Shown here: in pieces, positions 17,803 to 26,224 of the stretch
Layout: the number at the start of each line of letters is the position of its first letter
Position numbering within the stretch: position 1 is the first letter of the stretch
From: Photobacterium sanguinicancri
Lineage (GTDB): Bacteria > Pseudomonadota > Gammaproteobacteria > Enterobacterales > Vibrionaceae
Direction: 5' to 3'
Length of the DNA stretch: 64,000 bases
Assembly (NCBI RefSeq): GCF_024346675.1
Contig: NZ_AP024851.1
Coordinates: forward strand, 1,116,001 to 1,180,000
Translations under genes and position numbers: made by a program
Notes under the pieces: model-generated
The model's database searches: none
Told to the model about the DNA's origin: nothing
The model's input: only the letters and a program-made list of their open reading frames with translations

Positions 17803-18948
17803 TTACAGCCCGATACTCGGCAATTCAGGAAAAGGGCCTAAACCAAAAGCCGCGCGATCAGCATAAAACTGGTTACCACTTTGATAAAGAGCGGAATCAT
17901 TCATCGAGCCTACAAATTTATTTTGGGTCACAACCTTAGAAACATCTTTCGCACTGTCTGAAATACCAAAGAAATGGTTACTGCCATTACGCTCTAAAAT
18001 AATAATATTATCTCTAATCTCTACCGAGTGTGAAATTGCAGGATCAACAGGATTCACTTCATAACCATAACCGAGTAACTGGTTATTTGCAGAATTAGGT
18101 CCTTGCTCTAACACGCTCCCACGTATAACTAATTTACCGGCATTCGGTACATCGACTAAACGGCTATCATTACCTGTTAACGATGCAATTTCGCTATATT
18201 CAATGATCGTTTCTTTTGCGCGGGATTTAATTTCATGCCCTTCATCTTTAGAGCTATAAAATTTACTGTAACGTACTTCTAAACGATCGGCTTTATTCAC
18301 ATAAATCGCATGGGCTCGACCCGCCTTGCCTAAATTTTCAAAACGACTGTATTCAATTCGGATCGTCCCAGTGCCATCATGGGCAAGGATCCCTTGCTCA
18401 CTATCGTGAAAATACGCATATTTGAGTAACAGGTTCTGCCCCTCTTGACGAATACAAGCGCCATTTTGATCGGGTACTGTGACGCCACTACACTCAATTT
18501 GCTCCATGGTTGTGTCGTTGCCTTGGATTACAAATGTCGCTTTACCACTCACAGCCCCCGCTATGAAGTGGGTATTAGGGCTACCTTGGATAGTGACATT
18601 ACTCGGCTGAATCGTCATGCCCTGACGATAAGTGCCATTACCAATCACGAGTATACTATTGTCTTTCAATGCATTTTGCGCGTCAGATATATTGGAAAAA
18701 CTCACGCCATCCACAAGAAAGGTGTTATCCGCAACATCAGGGGTGGGCGGCAATGGCTTAGGTGGCGGGATCGGTGTGGGCCCTGGTTCTGGTGTTGGGT
18801 TCGGTGTGGGTCCCGGCGTAGGCGTAGGCCCTGGCGTCACAGATGAATCATCTCCAGCACTTCCCCCTTGGCACGCAGTCAGACCCATTATGCAGCTTAA
18901 CAATACAGCATATCGTACTTTATTTTTTTGGTTTGTGTTCTTCAACAT
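17803..18948 (-). CDS. Beta-helix lipoprotein with Pro/Thr-rich linker
   Basis: 381 aa from the ATG at 18948 (MLKNTNQ). The lipobox GLTAC puts the lipidated Cys near residue 23. A linker of repeated PxPTP units (about residues 35-70) leads to a right-handed parallel beta-helix with coils such as NVTIQGSPN, GTIRIEYSRFENLG, DRLEVRYSKFY and ETIIEYSEIAS. The frame is open 65 codons further upstream, but that part lacks a signal sequence and AGGAAG precedes the 18948 ATG at suitable distance. Probably an outer-membrane-anchored carbohydrate-active or carbohydrate-binding protein. It ends the polysaccharide region and faces the VanZ-like gene. Confidence 0.75.
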   Translation of the reverse strand: MLKNTNQKNKVRYAVLLSCIMGLTACQGGSAGDDSSVTPGPTPTPGPTPNPTPEPGPTPIPPPKPLPPTPDVADNTFLVDGVSFSNISDAQNALKDNSILVIGNGTYRQGMTIQPSNVTIQGSPNTHFIAGAVSGKATFVIQGNDTTMEQIECSGVTVPDQNGACIRQEGQNLLLKYAYFHDSEQGILAHDGTGTIRIEYSRFENLGKAGRAHAIYVNKADRLEVRYSKFYSSKDEGHEIKSRAKETIIEYSEIASLTGNDSRLVDVPNAGKLVIRGSVLEQGPNSANNQLLGYGYEVNPVDPAISHSVEIRDNIIILERNGSNHFFGISDSAKDVSKVVTQNKFVGSMNDSALYQSGNQFYADRAAFGLGPFPELPSIGL

Positions 18949-19480
18949 ACTTATCAACCGCTTCCTATCTGGTGTGTTTTTAATTAAGCGAAGCGATTCT
19001 ATGCGGCTGTTTGTAAGGTATGTCAGCGGTATGTTAGAAGACATTGTTCGATTTATATCCTCCTGTTTCTGAAAGATATTTAACCGACGAACAGTTAAAG
19101 CTTTAGATAACAAAGACTTAAACGAAAAGGTACACAAAGGCATTCATTCCCTACCATGAATTGTCTTTTTATACTGACAGTCTCACCTATCGTTTTACCA
19201 ATAAAAGAAAACAACTGGCTAATAGCGCCTCGGTCGCATCACTACCTCTTTTATAAGATGGGTTACTCGAACATGCTTATTCTCAAAGGTTCTCTCAAAA
19301 AATCACAATACTGAAATAATTCCACTAAATTTCAATACCACCACAATGCGCCACCGATCACGTTTTGTATGGCTACACACCTCTTTAGTGGTATGCGCTT
19401 AAAAGTATTGCTTCTTTTATCTTCCATTTAGCCCAGAGCGACTACTCTCGATATGAATATGTCAAATAAAGGTAATTACC
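18949..19480. other. Intergenic region upstream of the beta-helix lipoprotein
   Basis: About 530 bp. The part nearest the lipoprotein gene continues its reading frame without a signal sequence and is taken as a leader. The rest is AT-rich with no recognisable gene or repeat. It must contain promoters for the lipoprotein (minus) and the small ORF at 19481 (plus). Confidence 0.5.
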
Positions 19481-19627
19481 ATGGAATCTACTTCCCCAAA
19501 ACATCCGATGGAACGAGAGGACAATACAGTTTCATCAGGAAAGGAATCGATGGAAGATCTACTTGAGAGAGTGACTAAACTAGCGCTAGATTCAATGCAC
19601 CAATTATCCTATGAAAACAATGATTAA
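19481..19627 (+). CDS. Small acidic hypothetical protein (48 aa)
   Basis: An ATG at 19481 preceded by AAAGG with 8-nt spacing opens a 48-codon frame ending TAA at 19627. The product is acidic and polar (MESTSPKHPMEREDN at the start), with a short amphipathic helix MEDLLERVTKLALDS. No signal peptide or membrane segment. A GC-rich hairpin follows 42 nt downstream. The good ribosome binding site and following hairpin support a real small gene; the family is not recognised. Confidence 0.5.
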   Translation: MESTSPKHPMEREDNTVSSGKESMEDLLERVTKLALDSMHQLSYENND

Positions 19628-19668
19628 CGCTTCATTGAAAAATAAGCAAGCAACAATACATTTACTCA

Positions 19669-19689
19669 AAGGCCGCGATTAGCGGTCTT
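19669..19689 (+). terminator. Probable weak terminator after the 48-aa ORF
   Basis: AAGGCCGC-gatta-GCGGTCTT forms an 8-bp stem with one G-T pair. The downstream tract is only weakly T-rich. Confidence 0.45.
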
Positions 19690-19769
19690 CATCAAAAATT
19701 GACAGGGCAAGATCACATCGAGCACGCAATACCGTCTTACACGTATATCAGTGAAAATAGGGATTAGAA

Positions 19770-19907
19770 TTAACGATACAGCTCATCAACCTCAATAAAA
19801 TCAGCCAGCGGCTCAACTGTAGCCACTGAAACTGTGCATTTTTGGGTTTTATCGGCTTTAACTGTACAAAATCCCTTCATACCTTCACAATTAGTCACCA
19901 CAGCCAC
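19770..19907 (-). CDS. Small hypothetical protein (45 aa), GTG start
   Basis: On the minus strand AGAGGA lies 7 nt before a GTG at 19907 that opens a 45-codon frame ending TAA at 19770. The product (start VAVVTNCEGMKGFC, end FIEVDELYR) has three cysteines at residues 7, 14 and 24 and no signal peptide. It lies head to head with rhlE. The cysteine spacing could bind a metal, but no family is recognised. Support is the ribosome binding site and protein-like composition only. Confidence 0.45.
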   Translation of the reverse strand: MAVVTNCEGMKGFCTVKADKTQKCTVSVATVEPLADFIEVDELYR

Positions 19908-20007
19908 TGATTATTCCTCTATAATCAGCGACCGTATTTTTGGTCAGGCGCTGTTTCTCTTTCTACGATGAAAGCCATACAACAGCCATCTGCTTTAGGA
20001 ACAAAGA

Positions 20008-21303
20008 ATGTCATTTTCATCACAAGGTTTTTCACCTGATATTGTGCGCGCATTAACCGAGTGTGGTTATGAAAAACTCACTCCCGTTCAACAACAGGCT
20101 ATTCCACACGCTCGTCGTGGGCACGATATCCTTGCACACGCACAAACAGGTACAGGTAAAACCGCGGCATTTTCTTTGCCTATCATTCAGCAGATTTTTG
20201 ACAAACAAAAATCACGTAGCCGTTTTAATGTTCGTGCATTAATTCTTGCGCCTACACGTGAGCTTGTTGATCAAATTGCACACAACATCGAAAGCTACAC
20301 TAAATACACCGACGTTTCTGTTGCGGCTGTTTTTGGTGGTGCAAAAATGTCATCGCAAGAGCGTAAGCTTGAAGCTGGTGTTGATATTCTTGTAGCTACA
20401 CCGGGTCGCTTAATCGAGCACATCGAGCTGGGTAACGTGAGTTTTGCTAACCTAGAATTCCTTGTATTCGATGAAGCTGACCGTATGTTAGATATGGGCT
20501 TTATTAATGCGATTCGCACCATTATGGGTGGCATCAGTCAGCATCCGCAGACCATGTTGTTCTCTGCAACATCGTCTACGCAAATGAATTCATTAGCACA
20601 AGATTTATTACGTAAACCAAAGCGTGTCATCGTAACAGCTGAAAACTCAACAGCAGAAACGGTTTCTCACGTTGTGTACCCAGTTGATGAAGACCGTAAG
20701 CGTGAATTACTTTCTGAATTGATTGGTAAGAAAAACTGGCAACAAGTGCTGGTATTTGTGAACTACAAAGAAACAGCAAACCAAGTAGTGAAAGAGCTAA
20801 AACTTGATGGCATTAAAGCTGTTCTTTGCCACGGTGACAAAGCACAAAGCGCACGTCGTCGTGCACTAGAAGAATTTAAAACAGGCAAAGCACGTGTAAT
20901 GGTCGCAACAGAAGTTGCTGCTCGTGGTCTGGATATTCAAGGTCTACCGCACGTTGTTAACTACGATATGCCTTTCCTTGCTGAAGATTACGTTCACCGT
21001 ATTGGCCGCACAGGTCGTGCTGGTCAAGAAGGCCATGCTGTGTCTTTTGTTAGCCGTGAAGAAGAGCTAACACTCGTGCAAATTGAAAAACTCATTCAGC
21101 AACGCATTAAACGTATTCAACTTGCAGGCTATGAACCAGCAGACCGTGATGCGCTATTGCTTAAAATGAATACAAAACCAGCATTTAAAAATCGTCAGGG
21201 CCGTACTAACAACCCAGAAGAGCAAGGTTCAGCAGAACGTCGTCTTCGCCTTCGCCGTGCGATTCAAGGCAAATCAAGCAAAGTGACTCGCCTTAAAAAG
21301 TAG
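20008..21303 (+). CDS. rhlE: DEAD-box ATP-dependent RNA helicase, RhlE type
   Basis: 431 aa. All helicase motifs are visible: Q motif (FSPDIVRALTECGYEKLTPVQQ), Walker A AQTGTGKT, PTRELVDQ, TPGRL, DEAD, SAT, then ARGLDIQGL and HRIGRTGRAGQEG. The short basic C-terminal tail (residues about 390-431) replaces the auxiliary RNA-binding domain of DbpA or DeaD, which fits RhlE. Cytosolic, likely in ribosome assembly or RNA turnover. GGAACAAAGA precedes the ATG. A strong terminator follows. Confidence 0.9.
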   Translation: MSFSSQGFSPDIVRALTECGYEKLTPVQQQAIPHARRGHDILAHAQTGTGKTAAFSLPIIQQIFDKQKSRSRFNVRALILAPTRELVDQIAHNIESYTKYTDVSVAAVFGGAKMSSQERKLEAGVDILVATPGRLIEHIELGNVSFANLEFLVFDEADRMLDMGFINAIRTIMGGISQHPQTMLFSATSSTQMNSLAQDLLRKPKRVIVTAENSTAETVSHVVYPVDEDRKRELLSELIGKKNWQQVLVFVNYKETANQVVKELKLDGIKAVLCHGDKAQSARRRALEEFKTGKARVMVATEVAARGLDIQGLPHVVNYDMPFLAEDYVHRIGRTGRAGQEGHAVSFVSREEELTLVQIEKLIQQRIKRIQLAGYEPADRDALLLKMNTKPAFKNRQGRTNNPEEQGSAERRLRLRRAIQGKSSKVTRLKK

Positions 21304-21332
21304 AGCCATCCAGCGCTAGTAAGCACAAATGC

Positions 21333-21361
21333 AAAAGCCCGCTTTCATAGCGGGCTTTTTT
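21333..21361 (+). terminator. Intrinsic terminator after rhlE
   Basis: AAAAGCCCGCT-ttcat-AGCGGGCTTTT stem followed by more T residues, 30 nt after the rhlE stop. Confidence 0.9.
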
Positions 21362-21373
21362 AATTCACTGTCT

Positions 21374-21431
21374 AATACCAACCTATCTCTCTACTAGACC
21401 AACCTAAGTAATTGCTGATGAGATTGGTATT
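21374..21431. repeat. Intergenic inverted-repeat element with AATACCAA/TTGGTATT ends
   Basis: AATACCAA at 21374-21381 and its exact complement TTGGTATT at 21424-21431 bound a 58-bp sequence in the gap between rhlE and the next convergent gene. A further ATACCAATT occurs in the AT-rich region near 60520. Elements with such ends are scattered in Photobacterium, Vibrio and Shewanella genomes, from general knowledge; whether this copy belongs to that family was not tested. Confidence 0.5.
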
Positions 21432-21466
21432 CTGACGTACTTTGATTGATGATCCGACTTACTGTA

Positions 21467-21700
21467 TTAGCGGTGGCTAACGTCTTCGTATTCACCATCA
21501 ATGGTATTACTGCCGTGTGGTGCAGCGTGCATGTTAGCGCGATTGAATCGAGTTTCCGCGTGTGCGTAAGCAACTTTACGCTTAATGAATGGCGTTGTTA
21601 GTAAAGCTGCAACACTAATGAAAAGACCCATTACTGTTGCCATAATCAATGTAAACGCACCTACAATAAGTGCTGCAATACCAGTCAGTATATTCTTCAT
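21467..21700 (-). CDS. Small membrane protein of unknown function (77 aa)
   Basis: 77 aa. One long hydrophobic stretch (residues about 4-38), possibly two short helices, is followed by a basic segment KRKVAYAHAETRFNRANMHAA and an acidic tail. GAGG lies 8 nt before the ATG. No family recognised. It faces rhlE convergently and is divergent from adhP. Confidence 0.7.
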   Translation of the reverse strand: MKNILTGIAALIVGAFTLIMATVMGLFISVAALLTTPFIKRKVAYAHAETRFNRANMHAAPHGSNTIDGEYEDVSHR

Positions 21701-21793
21701 CGTCTATGCCTCTTCTTTATGTTCTTTCAGACTAACTGAACAAAGATGAACAATATCTGAACGAAGCCATAAATTGATCCATCTCACAGCAAC

Positions 21794-21814
21794 ACGAAAA
21801 TTTTCAATTCGTGA
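21794..21814. promoter_or_regulatory. Inverted repeat CACGAA-N9-TTCGTG
   Basis: Perfect 6-bp arms spaced by 9 bp in the divergent region between the small membrane protein and adhP, about 74 bp upstream of adhP. Shape fits a dimeric repressor or activator site. No regulator is assigned. Confidence 0.4.
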
Positions 21815-21845
21815 TTTACATCATTTTAAATTCAAAACCAATAGA

Positions 21846-21860
21846 TGAGAATGATTATCA
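21846..21860 (+). promoter_or_regulatory. Fur-box-like site upstream of adhP
   Basis: TGAGAATGATTATCA matches the 7-1-7 Fur core (TGATAATnATTATCA) at 14 of 15 positions and lies 27 bp before the adhP start. This suggests iron-responsive control. Established: the consensus. Inferred: binding by Fur here. Confidence 0.6.
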
Positions 21861-21887
21861 AAATCATTAATTAGTGTGGAATGAATC

Positions 21888-22901
21888 ATGAAAGCAGCTG
21901 TAGTAAACGAATTTAAAGGTCCTCTTGTCATTAAAGATATACCACTCCCACAAGTAAAACCTCGTGATGTTTTAGTTAAAATCCATGCATGTGGTGTTTG
22001 TCATACCGACCTACATGCGTGCCATGGTGATTGGCCAGTAAAACCTAAAATGCCACTTGTGCCAGGCCATGAAGGTGTTGGAGAAATAGTTGAGGTTGGC
22101 AGCGAAATAAAACACCTTTCAGTCGGCGATCGTGTTGGTGTACCTTGGCTGTATAGTGCCTGCGGCCACTGTGATTACTGTTTAGAAGGCCAAGAAACAT
22201 TGTGTCTAGAACAACATAATGCGGGCTACTCTGTTGATGGCGGTTACGCAGAATATTGTCTGGCTCATGGTGAGTACACTATCAAAATTCCAGATGGGAT
22301 CAGCTACGTTGATGCAGCTCCACTCTTCTGTGCAGGTGTTACAACATATAAAGCATTAAAAGTTACTGCTGTAAAACCGGGGCAATGGGTCGCAATTGTG
22401 GGTGTGGGTGGACTTGGTCACCTTGCTATTCAATATGCTGTCGCTATGGGCATGAATGTCGTTGCTGTCGATACTGGTGCTGAAAAACTATCATTAGCGA
22501 AAGAACTTGGGGCCACCTACTGCATCGATTTTTTGAAAGATAAACCATCTGACAAAATTCAACAGCTTGTCAACGGTGTTCATGGTGTTGTGTGTACAGC
22601 CGTTTCAAAACCCGCTTTCGAAGAAGCGTACCGCTCGGTCCGTCGTGGCGGCACTTGCGTACTGGTTGGATTACCGCCAGAGGATATGCCAATCCCTATT
22701 TTTGATACGGTATTGAATGGTATCAAAGTAATCGGCTCTATCGTTGGCACGCGTAAAGATCTACAAGAGTGCTTACAGTTTGCGGCTGAAGGCAAAGTAA
22801 AAGCCATTACTGAAGTGAAGCAATTAAAAGATATTAATGATATTTTCGACGATATGTTGAAAGGAGAAATTACGGGCCGAATAGTAATGGATTTCTCCTA
22901 A
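21888..22901 (+). CDS. adhP: Zinc-dependent alcohol dehydrogenase (AdhP)
   Basis: 337 aa, the normal AdhP length. Reduces acetaldehyde or oxidises ethanol and related alcohols with NAD. Catalytic zinc ligands Cys and His lie in [10 protein letters not shown] and GHEGVGEI; the structural zinc cysteines are in [15 protein letters not shown]. The Rossmann loop [11 protein letters not shown] follows at about residue 170. Single gene with its own terminator. A Fur-like site and an inverted repeat lie in the promoter region. Confidence 0.93.
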   Translation: MKAAVVNEFKGPLVIKDIPLPQVKPRDVLVKIHACGVCHTDLHACHGDWPVKPKMPLVPGHEGVGEIVEVGSEIKHLSVGDRVGVPWLYSACGHCDYCLEGQETLCLEQHNAGYSVDGGYAEYCLAHGEYTIKIPDGISYVDAAPLFCAGVTTYKALKVTAVKPGQWVAIVGVGGLGHLAIQYAVAMGMNVVAVDTGAEKLSLAKELGATYCIDFLKDKPSDKIQQLVNGVHGVVCTAVSKPAFEEAYRSVRRGGTCVLVGLPPEDMPIPIFDTVLNGIKVIGSIVGTRKDLQECLQFAAEGKVKAITEVKQLKDINDIFDDMLKGEITGRIVMDFS

Positions 22902-22923
22902 GCCTTTAATTTTATGAAAAATA

Positions 22924-22949
22924 AAGCCGGCTTACACTAGCCGGTTTTT
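22924..22949 (+). terminator. Intrinsic terminator after adhP
   Basis: AAGCCGGC-ttacacta-GCCGGTTTTT hairpin with T-run 23 nt after the adhP stop. Confidence 0.85.
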
Positions 22950-23025
22950 GTTAGAGTAAATAAGTGAGGAAAAATTTACCCTTCACTTATTCCATCATCT
23001 AAATCGATATAATGCAGTCGCCTTT

Positions 23026-23931
23026 TTAATCATCCCCTAGCTCTTTTAAAACAAAATCAATAAAACTTCTCACCTTTGAAGACATGTGCTTCCTACTGGG
23101 GTACATCATATAAACATTGATGATCTGCAATTTAAAGTCCGTAAAAAGGGGAACTAGAAGCCCCTGTTCAATTTCTGACCTTAAATTGAATTTGGGTAAC
23201 CGTGTAATACCTTGGCCCGCAAGACAAAGACCCAACTCCATTTCTGAGCTGTTCGTCAGTACTTTGCTATGTATTTGGATCGGATGTATCTGATTATTTT
23301 GATCCGTAAATTGCCATACATTCGGCGTTTTCAAGTTGCTATAGCTAATGCAGCGGTGATTCACCAAATCAGCTGGGTGTGTCGGTGTTCCATAGCGTGA
23401 TAAATATTCTGGCGAAGCAAGTGTGATCCCATGTGACTTAAATATAGGACGGCATATTAAGCTTGAATCTTCAATCGTAGCTGATGCTCGGATTAAAAGG
23501 TCAAAGCCCTCGGCAACCATATCAACCCGACGATCATTAAGATCCAGCTCCAAGTTCACTTCAGGGTATTGCATCATATATTTCGCGACTACTGGGCGAA
23601 TTCTGGATATGCCTAAACTAATAGGACATGAAATCCGTAGCAAACCGCGTGGTTCAAGCTGCCCTCCCGTCATGGCGAGTTCAGCTTGCTCTGCATCAAA
23701 AAGTAACTGCTGGCATTGTTGAAAGTAAACTTCACCTTCAGATGTAAGACTTAATGATCGCGTAGTACGATGCAACAAACGCACCCCTAATCGCTCTTCG
23801 AGTTTGTTTATCTCTTTACTGATATACGATGTTGAGTGACCACTACTTTCAGCTGCTTTTGTGAAACTCCCGCAATTAACAACCTCAACAAAAATGATCA
23901 TTCCATCGAGTAAATGTGCATTAAACGCCAT
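23026..23931 (-). CDS. LysR-family transcriptional regulator
   Basis: 301 aa. N-terminal winged helix-turn-helix (residues about 10-65: SFTKAAESSGHSTSYISKEINKLEERLGVRLLHRTTRSLSL) and a C-terminal substrate-binding domain ending in a DFVLKELG helix. The effector domain belongs to the CrgA-like subgroup by its FDLLIRAS...DSSLICR pattern. It is divergent from a decayed VOC ORF and a flavin reductase gene, its likely regulatory target. The ligand is unknown. It resembles the LysR gene at 63052-63936 in its DNA-binding helix. Confidence 0.92.
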   Translation of the reverse strand: MAFNAHLLDGMIIFVEVVNCGSFTKAAESSGHSTSYISKEINKLEERLGVRLLHRTTRSLSLTSEGEVYFQQCQQLLFDAEQAELAMTGGQLEPRGLLRISCPISLGISRIRPVVAKYMMQYPEVNLELDLNDRRVDMVAEGFDLLIRASATIEDSSLICRPIFKSHGITLASPEYLSRYGTPTHPADLVNHRCISYSNLKTPNVWQFTDQNNQIHPIQIHSKVLTNSSEMELGLCLAGQGITRLPKFNLRSEIEQGLLVPLFTDFKLQIINVYMMYPSRKHMSSKVRSFIDFVLKELGDD

Positions 23932-24103
23932 AACTTCCCTCTCTCTATGACAAACTGAGTAACTAAATTAGCTTAATCAGTGACACACTCTATTACGTAC
24001 ATTCATCAATTAACAGTCATTTGGAAATAATCCATCCACTATAAGGCTATTAATGATTCTCACGATGTAATTTATAGTTAGTCCATCAGCAGCAACACGA
24101 AAC

Positions 24104-24247
24104 ATGTTTATGGATGTTGAAATAAAGCATTCCACTCAGCAGCACGAACTGGTAACTCACCCAACGGGGCTCTCTCTATTTATTCGAGACCCAGATCGTA
24201 ACGTTATCAAATTTATTGAATATACTGGATTAAATGCATTCAACTAG
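24104..24247 (+). pseudogene. Remnant of a VOC/glyoxalase-family protein (C-terminal end)
   Basis: A 47-codon frame ends with THPTGLSLFIRDPDRNVIKF, the last strands of a vicinal-oxygen-chelate protein (glyoxalase/bleomycin-resistance/dioxygenase); the usual form is RDPDGN-x-IE. The N-terminal beta-alpha-beta module and the first metal ligand are absent, and an in-frame stop lies 36 bp upstream of the ATG. It sits between the LysR gene and the flavin reductase. Most likely a truncated relic. Confidence 0.6.
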
Positions 24248-24314
24248 TCAGCGTTAAGAACAGTAACAATGCTCAACATCCAAAAATATAAAATTAGAAC
24301 TTTAAGGAATCATC

Positions 24315-24839
24315 ATGAAAGTATTAGCATTTGCAGCAAGTAACAGTAAGCAGTCAATCAACAAACAATTAGCAACAGCTGCTAGCCAACTCATAAATGA
24401 AGCTGATGTTGAAGTTTTAGATATCAATGATTACGAAATGCCGATTTTTAGCATGGAGCGTGAGCAAGAGCTTGGTCAACCTGCACAAGCACAGGCTTTC
24501 TTTAAAAAGATTGGTGAAGCCGATGCTCTGATTATCTCTTTTGCAGAGCATAACGGTTCATACACTGCCGCTTACAAAAACCTTTTTGATTGGACATCAC
24601 GTATCGATCAAAAAGTTTTCCAAGGCAAGCCAATGCTATTGCTTTCAACCTCACCAGGCCCTGGCGGTGCAAGTAACGTATTAGCAGCGGCTGCAGGCTC
24701 CGCTCCCTATTTCGCAGGTGACGTAAAGGCGCAGCTTTCTGTACCGAGCTTTTATGACAACTTTGATCCTTCTACCTGTACGGTGACAAATCCAGAGATT
24801 TTAGATCAACTTCAATCAGCGGTTGCCTTACTGAAGTAA
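24315..24839 (+). CDS. NAD(P)H-dependent FMN reductase (flavodoxin-like)
   Basis: 174 aa. Flavodoxin-like fold: N-terminal FAASNSKQSINKQLA phosphate loop for FMN, EHNGSYTAAYKNLFDW, and LLLSTSPGPGGASNV for the flavin ring. Likely reduces flavin, quinone or azo compounds in the cytosol. TAAGGA lies 8 nt before the ATG. It is divergent from the LysR gene with the VOC relic between, so the LysR protein probably controls it. Confidence 0.88.
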   Translation: MKVLAFAASNSKQSINKQLATAASQLINEADVEVLDINDYEMPIFSMEREQELGQPAQAQAFFKKIGEADALIISFAEHNGSYTAAYKNLFDWTSRIDQKVFQGKPMLLLSTSPGPGGASNVLAAAAGSAPYFAGDVKAQLSVPSFYDNFDPSTCTVTNPEILDQLQSAVALLK

Positions 24840-25136
24840 TACACAACGAAATTCTATTATATGATTCTCGCTGTCGTGCTAAATCCTGCATTACAGCGTA
24901 AATCATCACATCTATTGCCAGCATTCATTTAATAAGCAACTCTAAGCTAGAGTATTAAATCGACTGGCTCGTATAAACGTAAGTAAATATTTCAAATTGT
25001 TAGTCAAACCAGTCTTCTTTTGCTTATCGACTCCTTCATTGTTTTGATTTAACTCGCAAAATGTACAAAAGCCATTATGCGCTTACATATGCCTCTATCA
25101 CTATGAGCCCCAGTTAAAACAATAATGGATTAGACA
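24840..25136. other. Intergenic region, no gene seen
   Basis: 297 bp between the flavin reductase and the pyrophosphatase. AT-rich, without a strong hairpin or ORF. Presumed to hold the pyrophosphatase promoter. Confidence 0.5.
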
Positions 25137-26147
25137 ATGAAACTACGTTATCTCGCCGTACTCCTTTCTGTGATGAGTTCATCAAGCATGGCATTCGATC
25201 TAACAACTCCCCAAGCAAACAATACGGACAAGCTTGTCTGGACAGGTCATTTAAGCCCAGACACCGACACAGTGACATCCGCGATTGCAGCCGCTTATAT
25301 CTATGGCGGCACCGCAGCCGTACCAGAAGATATCAACCCAGAAAGCCGCTTTGTACTTGAGTACTGTAAAACAGCAGCACCTAAGCTACTTAAAGATGTG
25401 TCAGCAAAACAATTTGGCTTAGTGGATTTCAACCAACAAACCCAACTGCATCAATCTGTCGATGAAAAAAATATTGTTGCCATTGTTGACCACCACGCTA
25501 TTGGTGGTAACCCCGTTAACATGACACAAGTGGCGTCCATTGATATTCGCCCATGGGGTTCAGCTGCCACTATTCTTGCAAACCATGCTGAAACACACGG
25601 CATCACCTTACCAGCCAACATCGCTTGTACGACGCTAGGCGGTATTCTATCTGACACCATGGTCTTCCGCTCGCCAACAACCACTGAATACGACCGTAGT
25701 TATGCTGAAAAGCTGGCTAAGGTTGCAGGCATTAAAGATCTCAATGCGTTTGGCGAAAAAATGCTTGAGGCAAAATCAGACCTAAGCCATGTTAGCGCCG
25801 CTGACATCCTGACGTTGGATTACAAAAACTTTGCTTATGGTGGCAAAAAAGTGGGCATTGGAGTAGCTGAAACAATTACTGCTCAACAACTGTTAGACAG
25901 AAAGCCTGAATTTATTGCTGCAATGAAAGCCTATAAAAAAGAAGCAGGCTTAGATCATCTCTTCTTCTCGGTGATTGACACTAAAAACAAACATGCGAAC
26001 CTTTTGTGGATAGACAACGCCGATCAAAAAATTGCTAACGCTGCATTTAAAGGTAAAGCATCTGAACAATGGCTAGTGCTTGAAGGTGTGACTTCGCGTA
26101 AGCGCCAAATTGGCCCTGCCATTCAAAAAGCAGTTGAAGCTAAATAG
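25137..26147 (+). CDS. Exported manganese-dependent (family II) inorganic pyrophosphatase
   Basis: 336 aa, longer than the usual 308 because of a clear Sec signal peptide (MKLRYLAVLLSVMSSSSMA, cleavage near residue 19). DHH-domain ligands are visible: HLSPDTD, VDFNQ and VDHHA; the C-terminal DHHA2 domain carries SRKRQ, matching the substrate-binding SRKKQ motif. Hydrolyses PPi to two phosphates with Mn or Co. Family II enzymes are normally cytosolic, so export to the periplasm is unusual. All catalytic motifs are kept, so activity is expected. Confidence 0.85.
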   Translation: MKLRYLAVLLSVMSSSSMAFDLTTPQANNTDKLVWTGHLSPDTDTVTSAIAAAYIYGGTAAVPEDINPESRFVLEYCKTAAPKLLKDVSAKQFGLVDFNQQTQLHQSVDEKNIVAIVDHHAIGGNPVNMTQVASIDIRPWGSAATILANHAETHGITLPANIACTTLGGILSDTMVFRSPTTTEYDRSYAEKLAKVAGIKDLNAFGEKMLEAKSDLSHVSAADILTLDYKNFAYGGKKVGIGVAETITAQQLLDRKPEFIAAMKAYKKEAGLDHLFFSVIDTKNKHANLLWIDNADQKIANAAFKGKASEQWLVLEGVTSRKRQIGPAIQKAVEAK

Positions 26148-26187
26148 CTAAATTTAGCTTGATACACTTCAAAATTGATCTCAATTT

Positions 26188-26224
26188 AAGCCCTTCATAC
26201 CGTACGGATATGCGGGGCTTTTAA
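26188..26224 (+). terminator. Terminator after the pyrophosphatase gene
   Basis: AAGCCC pairs with GGGCTT around an inner palindrome (CCGTACGG), ending in TTTT, 40 nt after the stop. Confidence 0.7.

Noticed and set aside
18949..19143. N-terminal extension of the beta-helix lipoprotein
   Set aside because: It adds 65 residues before a perfect lipoprotein signal peptide, which must be at the N-terminus; the ATG at 18948 has its own ribosome binding site.
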